64,000 nt of DNA from positions 620,001-684,000 of the forward strand of contig NZ_JYJB01000009.1 in the NCBI RefSeq assembly GCF_000956475.1, given 5' to 3'. Within the stretch, counting starts at the first letter, position 1, and every line of letters begins with the position of its first letter. A program made the translations under genes and the position numbers. This document shows positions 54,738 through 63,672 of this stretch, in pieces. A model generated the notes under the pieces. The model ran no database searches. It saw only the letters and a list, made by a program, of their open reading frames with translations, and had not been told where the DNA came from. Source of the DNA: Microbacterium hydrocarbonoxydans. Its GTDB lineage: Bacteria > Actinomycetota > Actinomycetes > Actinomycetales > Microbacteriaceae.

Positions 54738-56414
54738 ATGGAGCCCCTGTTCAACGGATACACCTCACGTCGAGTCACGGGGCGATCGGCGGCCCGCCCC
54801 TGGGACGAGATGTTCCGTACACCGACCCCGGACGCGGCTGACGTTCGCACGCCGTACCGCGACCTGTTCCCGGCGCTCGCGGGCATCGACGGCGCCGAGC
54901 TCCGGGCCCGCACCGATGCACTGGCCAGCTCGTACTTGGCACAGGGGGTGACCTTCGATTTCGCGGGAGAGGAGCGGCCGTTCCCGCTCGACGTGGTTCC
55001 GCGTGTGATCGCCGCCGACGACTGGCTGTACGTCGAGTCGGGAGTGAAGCAGAGGGTCAGGGCGCTGGAGGCGTTCCTCTCCGATGTGTACGGTCCGCAG
55101 CTCGCGGTGCTCGACGGGATCATCCCGGCCTCCCTGATCAGCTCGTCGTCGCACTTCCACCGGCAGGCAGCCGGAATCGTCGGGGCGAACGGCGTGCGCA
55201 TCCACGTCGCCGGCATCGACGTCATCCGCGATGAGCGCGGCGACTGGCGCGTGCTCGAGGACAACGTGCGTGTGCCCAGCGGCGTCAGCTACGTGCTGGC
55301 CAACCGCCGGGTCATGGCGCAGACCCTGCCTGAGCTGTTCACGAGCCTGCGCGTGCGGCCTGTCGTCGACTATCCGGGTCGGCTTCTGCAGGCGCTGCGC
55401 GCCGCCGCGCCCGATGGAGTCGACGACCCGAACATCGTCGTGCTGACGCCGGGCGTGCACAACTCCGCCTACTACGAGCACACCCTTCTCGCCCGCATGA
55501 TGGGCGTCGAGCTGGTCGAAGGTCGAGACCTGTTCTGCTCCGGCGGGCGGGTCTGGATGCACACGACGGCAGGACCCACGAGGGTCGATGTGATCTACCG
55601 TCGGGTCGACGACGAGTTCCTCGATCCGCAGCACTTCCGCCCCGACTCCGTGCTCGGAGCCCCCGGGCTCATGCTCGCGGCGCGCCTGGGCAACGTCACG
55701 ATCGCGAACGCGGTCGGCAACGGCGTGGCCGACGACAAGCTCGTCTACACATACGTGCCCGAGCTCATCCGCTACTACCTGGGCGAGGAGCCGATCCTGC
55801 CGAACGTCGACACCTGGCGGCTGGAGGAGCCGGCCGCGCTCGAAGAGGTGCTCGACCGGCTCGATGAACTCGTGATCAAGCCTGTGGACGGCTCTGGTGG
55901 CAAGGGCCTCGTGGTCGGCCCCGACGCCTCGCCGGAGACGCTTGAGACGCTGCGTCGAACTCTGCTGGCCGATCCCCGCGGCTGGATCGCCCAGCCTGTC
56001 GTGCAGCTGTCGACGATCCCCACTCTCGTGGAAGACGGGTTCCGCCCGCGTCACGTCGACCTCCGACCCTTCGCCGTGAACGACGGTCAGGACATCTGGG
56101 TGCTGCCGGGCGGACTGACGAGGGTCGCGCTCCCGGAGGGCCAGTTGGTGGTGAACTCCAGCCAGGGCGGCGGCTCCAAGGACACCTGGGTGCTCGACCC
56201 CTCGCTGTTCACGGGGCCGGCGAGCGTGATCACGGGTGAGGAGGCGCCGGCCGCCGACGAAGTCTCGCTCGCCACGGGCGCGATCGCCGTCGTCGCCCCG
56301 CCCAGGGAGGAGCCTCATCCGCCGTTCCTCTCCTCGCCCCAGGATGAGGATCTCGAGACACGCCATCACCAGCAACAGCAGCAACAGCAGCAGCAGGGAG
56401 GCACGGGATGCTGA
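54738..56414 (+). CDS. Circularly permuted ATP-grasp type 2 protein (DUF404/DUF407)
   Basis: 558 residues. ATP-grasp signatures of this family: VLEDNVRVPSGVSYVLANR, VLTPGVHNSAYYEHTLLA, VIKPVDGSGGKGLVVGP, and the C-terminal QGGGSKDTWVL. It is thought to act as a peptide-bond-forming or ligating enzyme with the alpha-E and transglutaminase partners; the substrate is unknown. The C-terminus ends in HH, nine glutamines and GGTGC, a tail outside the folded domain. Starts at ATG 54738 and overlaps the alpha-E gene by 7 bases. Confidence 0.92.
   Translation: MEPLFNGYTSRRVTGRSAARPWDEMFRTPTPDAADVRTPYRDLFPALAGIDGAELRARTDALASSYLAQGVTFDFAGEERPFPLDVVPRVIAADDWLYVESGVKQRVRALEAFLSDVYGPQLAVLDGIIPASLISSSSHFHRQAAGIVGANGVRIHVAGIDVIRDERGDWRVLEDNVRVPSGVSYVLANRRVMAQTLPELFTSLRVRPVVDYPGRLLQALRAAAPDGVDDPNIVVLTPGVHNSAYYEHTLLARMMGVELVEGRDLFCSGGRVWMHTTAGPTRVDVIYRRVDDEFLDPQHFRPDSVLGAPGLMLAARLGNVTIANAVGNGVADDKLVYTYVPELIRYYLGEEPILPNVDTWRLEEPAALEEVLDRLDELVIKPVDGSGGKGLVVGPDASPETLETLRRTLLADPRGWIAQPVVQLSTIPTLVEDGFRPRHVDLRPFAVNDGQDIWVLPGGLTRVALPEGQLVVNSSQGGGSKDTWVLDPSLFTGPASVITGEEAPAADEVSLATGAIAVVAPPREEPHPPFLSSPQDEDLETRHHQQQQQQQQQGGTGC
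56370..56396 (+). repeat. CAG/CAA tract encoding nine glutamines
   Basis: Nine glutamine codons (mixed CAG and CAA) at the 3' end of the ATP-grasp gene, preceded by two His codons. A homopolymeric tract in a high-GC genome that may vary in length by slippage; the mixture of CAG and CAA reduces that risk. Confidence 0.9.
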
Positions 56415-57334
56415 GCCGCATCGCCGAGGCGTTGTTCTGGATCGGGCGCTACGTCGAGAGGGCGGACGGCACCGCCCGCATCCTCGATGTGCACCTGCAG
56501 CTCCTGCTCGAGGATCCGTGGGTCGACGAGGACACCGCGTGCCGCGCGCTGCTGTCGGTCATGGGAACCGCGGCGGAATCGGATGCCGCCCTGGGACGCG
56601 ACGACGTCGTGCGCCTTCTCGCACTCGACCGTGAGCACAGCGCGTCGATCGCGCACTCGATCGCTGCCGCCCGTGAGAACGCGCGGCGCGCCAGGGAGAT
56701 CATCTCGACCGACCTGTGGGAGACACTCAACGAGTCGAATGCGCGGATGCCGCGGCGCATCCCCTCCGACAAGACGCATCCGTTCTTCCGCTGGGTGCGC
56801 GATCGCTCTGCGCTCGCGTTCGGTGTGGTGGACTCGTCGATGAGCCGAGACGAGGCATGGCAGTTCTTCGTGCTCGGACGCTCTATCGAGCGGGTGGACA
56901 TGACGGCGCGGCTGCTCGCGACGCGTTCGCTGACGGATGCCGCCGGCCCCAGCTGGACCACGCTGCTGCGCAGCTGCGGAGCGTACGAGGCGCACCTGCG
57001 CAGCCACCGTGCGATGCCGTCCGCGGCATCCGCCGTCGAGTTCCTGCTCGTCGACCGGCTGTTCCCGCGTTCGGTGCTCTCGAGCATCCTTCAGGCCGAG
57101 GAGTGCCTGCGCGGCATCGATCCCGCGAGCGCCTTCGGTGCGCCTGATCGCGCGCACCGGGTGCTGGGGCGCATGCGCTCCGAGCTGGAGTACCGGCCGA
57201 TCGGCGACATCGTGCGAGGCCTGTCGGAGAGCATGGAAGAGGTGCAGGTGGGCATGTCGATGGCGAGCGATGCGATCCGCGAGCGGTACTTCCCGTCGAT
57301 CGCGATGCCGGTGTGGATCGGAGAGGCGCTGTGA
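56408..57334 (+). CDS. Alpha-E domain protein (DUF403)
   Basis: 308 residues, nearly all-helical. Begins MLSRIAEALFWIGRYVERADG, the family signature, with repeats of acidic/arginine-rich helices (FFVLGRSIERVDMTARLL). Always found with the circularly permuted ATP-grasp protein; role unknown, probably a partner subunit. Coupled to both neighbours by short overlaps. Confidence 0.92.
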   Translation: MLSRIAEALFWIGRYVERADGTARILDVHLQLLLEDPWVDEDTACRALLSVMGTAAESDAALGRDDVVRLLALDREHSASIAHSIAAARENARRAREIISTDLWETLNESNARMPRRIPSDKTHPFFRWVRDRSALAFGVVDSSMSRDEAWQFFVLGRSIERVDMTARLLATRSLTDAAGPSWTTLLRSCGAYEAHLRSHRAMPSAASAVEFLLVDRLFPRSVLSSILQAEECLRGIDPASAFGAPDRAHRVLGRMRSELEYRPIGDIVRGLSESMEEVQVGMSMASDAIRERYFPSIAMPVWIGEAL

Positions 57335-58176
57335 GCCGGCTGCGGATCGTGCACCGCACCGGATTCCGGTACGAGCGGCCGGCGACCGCGTCGTACAACG
57401 AGGCGCGGATGCTTCCGCACTCGCGGGAGGGGCAGTTCGTGCTGCAGGCGGCGCTGGAGATCACGCCGCAGGCGACCCAGCACTCCTACGCCGACTTCTG
57501 GGAGACGAGGGTGTCGACCTTCGAGGTGCTCACGCCGCACGAGATGCTCTCGGTCACGGCGACGAGCGTCGTGGACGTGCGTCCGGAGCCGCAGAACACG
57601 ACCTCGATCGACTGGGACGAGCTCGCCGCGAGGATCCCGCTGTCGCTGACGCTGGCCGAGTCGGTCGCGCAGACGCCGGCGACCGCTCCGGACGAGGAGA
57701 TGCTGGAGCTCGCGCTGCGGATCGAGGCCGAGGGCGGCGATGTCGACGACACCGCCTTCGAGATCTGCCGCGTGGTCGGCGAGGCCATGGAATACCGACG
57801 CGGCGTGACCGGCGTCACCTCCACGGCCAGGGACGCGTGGCCTGCACGGTCGGGCGTCTGCCAGGACATCGCGCATGTCGCGCTCGGAGTGCTCCGGGCC
57901 GCAGGCATCCCGGCTCGCTACGTGTCGGGATACCTGCACCCCGACCCGACGGCGGCGATCGGCCAGCCGGTCATCGGCGAGTCGCACGCGTGGGTCGAGT
58001 GGTACTCGGGGGAGTGGCGAGGGTACGACCCGACGAACCTGACGGAGATCGGGGAGTCGCACGTGTACGTCGGCCACGGTCGAGACTACGGCGACGTCGC
58101 GCCGCTGCGCGGCGTGTACGCCGGCCCGAGCGCCTCGGAGCTCTTCGTCGAGGTCGAGATCACCCGCCTCGACTGA
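57331..58176 (+). CDS. Transglutaminase-like cysteine peptidase/amidase
   Basis: 281 residues. N-terminal beta domain (Bact_transglu_N, RLRIVHRTGFRYERP) followed by the transglutaminase core with the triad Cys177 (SGVCQDIAH), His219 (ESHAWVEWY) and Asp233 (GYDPTN). Third gene of the ATP-grasp/alpha-E/transglutaminase operon; it may cleave the peptide or amide made by the ATP-grasp protein, or work with a proteasome-like peptidase encoded elsewhere. GTG start overlapping the previous stop. Confidence 0.92.
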   Translation: MSRLRIVHRTGFRYERPATASYNEARMLPHSREGQFVLQAALEITPQATQHSYADFWETRVSTFEVLTPHEMLSVTATSVVDVRPEPQNTTSIDWDELAARIPLSLTLAESVAQTPATAPDEEMLELALRIEAEGGDVDDTAFEICRVVGEAMEYRRGVTGVTSTARDAWPARSGVCQDIAHVALGVLRAAGIPARYVSGYLHPDPTAAIGQPVIGESHAWVEWYSGEWRGYDPTNLTEIGESHVYVGHGRDYGDVAPLRGVYAGPSASELFVEVEITRLD

Positions 58177-58226
58177 CCGGCGAAGCGACGGCGAAGCGAC
58201 GCTCTTCGATGCACGAGAATGGGACG

Positions 58227-58736
58227 ATGACGGATGCATCGAACGAGCGCGAGACGCTCACGTGGGACGGCTTCGGAACGGCGACGAGAGATCTCGCGCG
58301 CAGCATCCTGAGCTCCGGCTTCGAGCCCGAGGTCGTCGTGGCGATCGCCCGGGGCGGTCTGCTGCCTGCCGGCGCGATCGCGTATGGACTCGGCGCCAAG
58401 AACTGCGGCGCGATCAACGTCGAGTTCTACACGGGCATCGGCACCGTGCTCGATGCGCCCGAGGTGCTGCCTCCTGAGCTCGACATGGCATACCTCGACG
58501 GTCGCCGGGTGCTGCTCGTCGACGATGTCGCCGACTCGGGCAAGACTCTCGCGCTGGCCGTGCAGCTCCTGAAGGACAAGGGCGCCGATGTGCGCTCGGT
58601 CACGATCTACACGAAGCCCACGACGATCATCCAGCCCGACTACGCCTGGAAGGACACGGACCTCTGGATCAACTTCCCGTGGTCGTTCCAGGGCACCGTG
58701 CGCGAAGAAGACCTGGGGCTGCCTCCGACGGCCTGA
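58227..58736 (+). CDS. Purine phosphoribosyltransferase-like protein
   Basis: 169 residues with the PRPP-binding motif VLLVDDVADSGKTL (95-108) and IARGGLLPAG. Closest in style to bacterial xanthine/hypoxanthine phosphoribosyltransferases (Gpt-like), which salvage purine bases with PRPP, but the base specificity is not clear. The ATG at 58227 is preferred over an ATG six codons earlier because GGGA lies just before it. Probably independent of the transglutaminase operon, 50 bases away. Confidence 0.85.
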   Translation: MTDASNERETLTWDGFGTATRDLARSILSSGFEPEVVVAIARGGLLPAGAIAYGLGAKNCGAINVEFYTGIGTVLDAPEVLPPELDMAYLDGRRVLLVDDVADSGKTLALAVQLLKDKGADVRSVTIYTKPTTIIQPDYAWKDTDLWINFPWSFQGTVREEDLGLPPTA

Positions 58737-58770
58737 CGCGCGGGTTCGCGGCGGCATCCCTTCGCCGTCA

Positions 58771-58858
58771 CGTGCGAAAAGTCGGACTTTCGACGCGACA
58801 CGCGGCTGCGTGCGGTCCTGGCGCGGCGTGTCGTCGCGACACTCCGACTTTTCGCACG
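58771..58858. repeat. Long inverted repeat between phosphoribosyltransferase and DNA ligase genes
   Basis: Perfect 16-base outer arms CGTGCGAAAAGTCGGA (58771-58786) and complement (58843-58858), plus an inner 8-base pair (CGACACGC at 58796-58803 with GCGTGTCG at 58826-58833). Lies between convergent genes, so it could terminate both, but its length and nested structure resemble the other intergenic hairpins in the window. Confidence 0.9.
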
Positions 58859-58896
58859 CGTGGCGGCACCACGCGTGGCCGGCACTCGCGCGCGCC

Positions 58897-60420
58897 TCAC
58901 GTGCGCAGCAGCGCGCGCAGCGACTGGATCGTGTCGGCATCCGCCAGCGTCTTGTCTGGCCGATAGCCCTTGACGCGGGCGAAGCGCAGGGCGATGCCGC
59001 CCGGGTAGCGGGGGGAGCGCTGCACGCCGTCGATCGCGATCTCGACGACCAGCTCCGGGCGCAGGAAGACGGCGGATGCGGTGCGCCGCTCCTCGTGCTC
59101 GGGGAACGTCTCGGTCTGCCAGCGCAGCAGCTCGTCGGTCAGACCCTTGAACGTCTTGCCGACCATCACGAAGCCGCCCGGTTCACCGAACTCCCCGTCG
59201 GGGTCGCGGGCGCCGAGATGCAGATTCGACAGCCAGCCACGTCGGCGCCCCGACCCCCACTCGGCTGCGAGCACGACCAGGTCGTAGGTGAGCACCGGCT
59301 TGACCTTGATCCAGGACTTTCCGCGCCGCCCCGCCGTGTACGGCGAGTCGATCGCCTTCACGAGCACGCCTTCGTGGCCCGCAGCGAGGCCCTCGCGCGA
59401 CAGCTGCTCCGCGGCATCCGCGTCGCGGGTGACGATGCCCGGCATGCGCCATTCGCCCGCGACGCGCTCGAGCTCGCCGAGGCGTACCGAGAGCGGCTCA
59501 TCGATGAGGTCGCGACCGTCGACGTGCAGCAGATCGAAGAACCAGGGGCGCAACGCCACCTCGCGGGCGACGTCGGCGCCGAAGCGCGACATGGTCTCCT
59601 GGAAGGGGCGCGGACCGCCGTCTTCGTCGAGTGACAGCGTCTCGCCGTCGAGGATGAGGTCGGTCGCGGGGAGCGCGCGCACGATGTCGACGATCTCCGG
59701 CACACGGCGTGTGACGTCGGCGAGGCTGCGCGTGTACACGCCGACCTCGTCGCCGTGGCGGTGCACCTGGATGCGGGCGCCGTCGAGCTTGTACTCGACC
59801 GACGCTTCGCCGGTCATCTCCAGTGCGGCCGTGGGACTGGCGGCGGTCGAGGCGAGCATGGGCTGCACAGGTCGGCCGACGCGCAGCCCCACCTCGTCCA
59901 GATCCTCCGCGGTGCCGGTGAGCGCGAGCAGCGCGGTCTCGCCCAGGTCGCCGGAGAGCATCGCGGCCCGCCGCACGGATGCGCTCGGGCGGTCGGCCGC
60001 CTTCGCGATCGCGTCGAGCAGCACGCCGGAGAGCGCACCGGTGCGTAGCTCGCCGAGCAGCGCGCGGACGAGGAAGTCCCATTCGTCGGCGGTCGCGCGC
60101 GCGGCGAGACGGCCGAGGGTGCTGCTGCGAGCGGCCGCGGAGCCGGAACCCGACACAGCAGCCAGTTCGTCGAGCGAGCCGTCGATGTCGGCGAGGGTGA
60201 GCTCGGATGTGGTGGCGTGCGACACTTCGAGGGAGGTGAGGCCGCGCCAGCCCACTCCGAGACGGCCCTGCCGCGGGCTCGCGAGCAGCAGCCCCGTGAG
60301 GGGGAGGATCTCCTCGGGCCGGGCCTCGCGCAGCAGCGCCGCGAGCGCGTCGATCTTCGCGAGTCGCGACGACGTGGCCGCGACCTTCTCGGCCGTGGCC
60401 ACCACCTCGGAGAACATCAT
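58897..60420 (-). CDS. ATP-dependent DNA ligase (LigB type)
   Basis: 507 residues. N-terminal DNA-binding domain (about 1-170), nucleotidyltransferase domain with adenylated Lys211 (EYKLDGARIQVHR), ILDGETLS and VLVKAIDSPYTAGRRGKSWIKVKP (motifs III-V), and a C-terminal OB domain with RYPGGIALRFARVKGYR. Joins DNA nicks with ATP. Actinobacteria often carry such ligases beside the essential NAD-dependent LigA, for repair. Start is one of two adjacent ATG codons (60420 or 60417). Confidence 0.93.
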   Translation of the reverse strand: MMFSEVVATAEKVAATSSRLAKIDALAALLREARPEEILPLTGLLLASPRQGRLGVGWRGLTSLEVSHATTSELTLADIDGSLDELAAVSGSGSAAARSSTLGRLAARATADEWDFLVRALLGELRTGALSGVLLDAIAKAADRPSASVRRAAMLSGDLGETALLALTGTAEDLDEVGLRVGRPVQPMLASTAASPTAALEMTGEASVEYKLDGARIQVHRHGDEVGVYTRSLADVTRRVPEIVDIVRALPATDLILDGETLSLDEDGGPRPFQETMSRFGADVAREVALRPWFFDLLHVDGRDLIDEPLSVRLGELERVAGEWRMPGIVTRDADAAEQLSREGLAAGHEGVLVKAIDSPYTAGRRGKSWIKVKPVLTYDLVVLAAEWGSGRRRGWLSNLHLGARDPDGEFGEPGGFVMVGKTFKGLTDELLRWQTETFPEHEERRTASAVFLRPELVVEIAIDGVQRSPRYPGGIALRFARVKGYRPDKTLADADTIQSLRALLRT

Positions 60421-60482
60421 GCGGGCATTCTCGCACCGGCATCCGACATGCACGACGGGCTTGCGTCGCACGCACCGCTCAC

Positions 60483-61076
60483 TCAGCCGTCGGAGACCGC
60501 AAGCTCATCCAGGTGGCGTGCGAGCATGCGCAGCATCTGCGCGGATGCCTGGGCGTCGCCGCTCCACAGCAGGTGCATCGCGATTCCGTCGAGCACGGCC
60601 CGCAGCCGTTGTGCCTCGTAGGGGGCGTCCCGCCCGCGGTCGAGTCGTCCGCTGTGCGCGAGGATCTCGATGGCCGCGAGGCATGCACGGTCGATGCCGG
60701 TGCTGAGCCTGCTGGCAGCCGGGCGAAGGCTCGGGTCGGTCAGCGAGAGAACCCCCAGCTGGATCTGCGCGACGAGCTCGGCGCGTCGCTCGTCGTCGAG
60801 CGGCAGCAGCTGAGCCAGAAGCTCGTCGACCAACTCACGTCCGTCGACGTCGAGGGCGGCGATCCTCGCCGAGACGCGCTCCTCGATCAGCTCCAGACAG
60901 TACTGCCGCAGCGCATGCTGCGTGGGGAATGCGCGTCGCAGGGATGCTGCGGCGATCTCCGCTTCGGCGGCGACCCCGCGCACCGAGAGCGCCGCGAGAC
61001 CGTCGCGGGCGAGCACGCGCAGAGCTGCGGCCGCGATCTGCTCGGTGCGCGCCTCCGCATCGATTCTCCGGGGCAT
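60483..61076 (-). CDS. TetR-family transcriptional regulator
   Basis: 197 residues. Helix-turn-helix in LRVLARDGLAALSVRGVAAEAEIAAASLRRAF (about 19-50) and a helical ligand domain. Encoded directly after a membrane protein (5-base gap), and an operator-like palindrome lies upstream of both, so it probably autoregulates this two-gene unit. Ligand unknown. Confidence 0.9.
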   Translation of the reverse strand: MPRRIDAEARTEQIAAAALRVLARDGLAALSVRGVAAEAEIAAASLRRAFPTQHALRQYCLELIEERVSARIAALDVDGRELVDELLAQLLPLDDERRAELVAQIQLGVLSLTDPSLRPAASRLSTGIDRACLAAIEILAHSGRLDRGRDAPYEAQRLRAVLDGIAMHLLWSGDAQASAQMLRMLARHLDELAVSDG

Positions 61077-61081
61077 GGCGT

Positions 61082-61633
61082 TCAGCGCGCCGTGACGGTA
61101 GACGAGGATGCCGGCCGCTTCGGCCAGATGGTGTAGCTCAGCGCCCAGACAAAGTCGATCGCGAAGATGATCCCGAGCACCGCGAAGAAGTCGGAGAGCG
61201 CCGCGGTGCGCTCGGCGTCGCCGACCAGCAGGATGATGGCCCCGAGGATGGCGGCGGCGATGGCTACTGCGAGGCCGGTGAGGAGCGCGTCCATCCAGCA
61301 TTTGAGTGTGTAGCGCGCGCCGGTGAGGCGCTCGGGCGCGGGGCCCCCGGTGAACCGCTGCTGGAAGCGCACGTCCGCCCACGAGACCATGCGCCTGCCG
61401 TACGCGACAGAGATGCCGATGTAGATCGCCGCCAGTCCGTGGTGCCACGAGGCGGTGCCTCCGCCGAGCAGGTCGATCGCGACCAGCGCGAGAAGGACGA
61501 TGTCGATCACGGGGGCGAGGATCAACAGGGCGGCGCCCAGACGGGGCCGCCGAAGGAGATATCTCGCAGAGAGTCCGGCGATGATCGCCACCCAGAAGGC
61601 GACCTCGCAGACCACGATCGCGACCAGGATCAT
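61082..61633 (-). CDS. Uncharacterised multi-pass membrane protein, TetR-linked
   Basis: 183 residues with five to six membrane helices (roughly 3-22, 32-54, 63-80, 113-135, 145-168). No transporter motif recognised. The ATG at 61633 follows AAAGGA. First gene of the TetR operon; could be a small transporter or membrane protein controlled by the regulator. Confidence 0.75.
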   Translation of the reverse strand: MILVAIVVCEVAFWVAIIAGLSARYLLRRPRLGAALLILAPVIDIVLLALVAIDLLGGGTASWHHGLAAIYIGISVAYGRRMVSWADVRFQQRFTGGPAPERLTGARYTLKCWMDALLTGLAVAIAAAILGAIILLVGDAERTAALSDFFAVLGIIFAIDFVWALSYTIWPKRPASSSTVTAR

Positions 61634-61661
61634 GCCGGCGTCCTTTCGTTCCGATTTTATT

Positions 61662-61675
61662 AGTACGAGTGTACT
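61662..61675. promoter_or_regulatory. Candidate TetR operator
   Basis: AGTAC-GAGT-GTACT, a perfect palindrome except for its 4-base centre, in an AT-rich patch 29 bases upstream of the membrane protein start, where a promoter would lie. Typical size and position for TetR autoregulation. Confidence 0.6.
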
Positions 61676-61733
61676 CACAAAATCGTCACGTCGACGCTGC
61701 CGGCCGAGCGCAGCCGAGAGCGGATGCCGCGAT

Positions 61734-62504
61734 TCAGCGTCCCTGGAACTTCGGCCGTCGCTTCGCCTGGAACGCGGCGAACCCCTCCCTGTAGTCCGAG
61801 GTGTCGCAGAGCGCTGCCTGCGCCGCGTTCTCGATCGCGACCGAGTCCCACAGCGCGAGCCGCTCGTCGCGGATACGCGCGATCAGCTGCTTGCTCGCGA
61901 GGAACGCCGCAGTGGCGCCACGGGCGGCGGTGGCGGCGGCATCCGTCACCGCCTGCACCACCTCGTCGTCGGGGAACACCCGCGAGAACAGACCAGACTC
62001 GACGGCCTCACTGCCGCTCATCAGTCGCCCCGTGTAGATGAGGTCGAGCGTCTTGTGGGCTCCGAGCCGGTCGAGGAACAGTGCGTGCCCGCCGGAGTCG
62101 AGCGTCGCGCCGAGAGCGGCGAACGGAGACCCGATCTTCGCGGACTCGGCCACGTAGACGACATCAGTGGCGATGAGCAGGCCCAGGCCCACCCCGAGGC
62201 ATGCGCCGTGAGCGACGGCGAAAGTGGGGGCCGGAAACGTCGACATGCGCCGCAGCAGCGGGGTGACGAGACCGCCGAGATAGCCGATCACGTCGTCGTC
62301 GCGGGGATCCACCCCGGAGATGTCGCGGCCTGCGCAGAAGGCCCGCCCCTCACCGCGCAGCACGAGCGCGCGAACCCCGGCCGCCTCGGCCGCGTCGTAC
62401 ACCGATCCGAGGTCATGCAGAGCCTGCTCGTCGAGGGAGTTCAGCTTCGACGGCGCATTCAGGGCGATCGTGGCGACGTCGTCGGCGATGGTGAGATCGA
62501 TCAT
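61734..62504 (-). CDS. Enoyl-CoA hydratase/isomerase family protein, PaaG-like
   Basis: 256 residues, crotonase fold. FCAGRDISG and GACLGVGLGL form the oxyanion hole; GATLDSGGHALFLDRLG contains the Asp-Ser-Gly stretch typical of PaaG, the isomerase converting ring-epoxyphenylacetyl-CoA to the oxepin. Directly follows paaE in the same operon (10 bases), which supports the assignment; other crotonases are possible. Confidence 0.85.
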   Translation of the reverse strand: MIDLTIADDVATIALNAPSKLNSLDEQALHDLGSVYDAAEAAGVRALVLRGEGRAFCAGRDISGVDPRDDDVIGYLGGLVTPLLRRMSTFPAPTFAVAHGACLGVGLGLLIATDVVYVAESAKIGSPFAALGATLDSGGHALFLDRLGAHKTLDLIYTGRLMSGSEAVESGLFSRVFPDDEVVQAVTDAAATAARGATAAFLASKQLIARIRDERLALWDSVAIENAAQAALCDTSDYREGFAAFQAKRRPKFQGR

Positions 62505-62514
62505 CGGATGCTCC

Positions 62515-63672
62515 TCAGACGTCGTAGTCGACCACGAGGCGGTCGCTGGTCGGGTGGGACTGGCAGGTGAGCACGAAGCCGCGAGAGATCTCGTCGGGTT
62601 CGAGCGCGTAGTTCTCGGTCATCGTGACGCTGCCCTCGATCACCCGGGCGCGGCAGGTGCCGCAGACGCCTCCTGCGCACGCGAACGGGGCGTCGGGTCG
62701 CACACGCAGTGCGGCGTTCAGCACCGACTCGTGCGCGTCGACCGGGCTCTGCACGGTGGACGACACGCCGTCGAGCGTCACCTCGATCTGCACGGTCTTC
62801 TCGCCCTCGCGAACCTCGACCGGTCGCGCAGCGCGCAGCGGCTCCTCACCGGTCGTGAACAGCTCGAACCGGATGCGGTCACGCTCGACACCGAGGCCGG
62901 CGAGCACCTCACGGCACAGGTCGACGAGCGCGAGCGGGCCGCACAGGAACCACTCGTCGACGTCGGCCGGGAGGATCAGGGTGCGGAAGATCAGCCGCAG
63001 CCTCTCCTCATCCAGCCTGCCGGACAGCACGGGGGCCGTGCGCTGCTCGCGAGACAGCACGTGGTGCAGGACGAGGCGCGTGGGGTAGCGGTCCTTCAGA
63101 TCGGCGAGGTCCTCGAGGAACATGACGTCGAGCGTCGACCGGTTCGTGTAGAGCAGCGTGAACCGCGAGGTGTCCGAGCGGCTCAGCACGGTCTGCGCGA
63201 GCGACATGAGCGGGGTGATACCCGATCCCGCCGCGATGCCGACGACGTGGCGGTGGTCGAGATCGGCAAGGCCTGAGGTGAAGGTGCCCTGCGGGCTCAT
63301 CACGTCGATCTCGAAGCCGGGCTTCAGCCCGGTCTGCGCCCAGGTCGAGAACAGGCCGCCTTCGTCGCGCTTCACAGCCACGCTGAGTCGTGTCGGCGTG
63401 CCGTCGTCGCGATGCTCCGGAGCACGGCACAGCGAGTAGGAGCGCCGCACCTCGACGCCGTCGAGGACCGTGCGCAGCGCCACGTACTGGCCGGGCAGAT
63501 GGTCGTAGTCGTGAGCCAGCTCTGCGGGAACGGTGAAGGTCACCTCGACCGCATCGTCGGTCAGCGGCCGCACGTCCTCGACGGTCAGGGTGTGGAATCG
63601 AGCGCGCGTGCGCGCCGGCTGGGGGCGAGCGGATGCCGCAGGCGAGACCTGCGCGGATGCGAACAGCGACAT
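62515..63672 (-). CDS. paaE: Phenylacetyl-CoA epoxidase reductase subunit
   Basis: Supplies electrons from NADPH to the PaaAC epoxidase. 385 residues: N-terminal FAD/NAD(P) reductase (about 30-255, RRSYSLCRAP, GSGITPLMSL, FLCGPLALVD), C-terminal plant-type [2Fe-2S] ferredoxin domain with CAGGVCGTCRARV and the last ligand Cys in LTCQSHP. The ATG at 63672 overlaps the paaD stop by one base. Confidence 0.95.
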   Translation of the reverse strand: MSLFASAQVSPAASARPQPARTRARFHTLTVEDVRPLTDDAVEVTFTVPAELAHDYDHLPGQYVALRTVLDGVEVRRSYSLCRAPEHRDDGTPTRLSVAVKRDEGGLFSTWAQTGLKPGFEIDVMSPQGTFTSGLADLDHRHVVGIAAGSGITPLMSLAQTVLSRSDTSRFTLLYTNRSTLDVMFLEDLADLKDRYPTRLVLHHVLSREQRTAPVLSGRLDEERLRLIFRTLILPADVDEWFLCGPLALVDLCREVLAGLGVERDRIRFELFTTGEEPLRAARPVEVREGEKTVQIEVTLDGVSSTVQSPVDAHESVLNAALRVRPDAPFACAGGVCGTCRARVIEGSVTMTENYALEPDEISRGFVLTCQSHPTSDRLVVDYDV

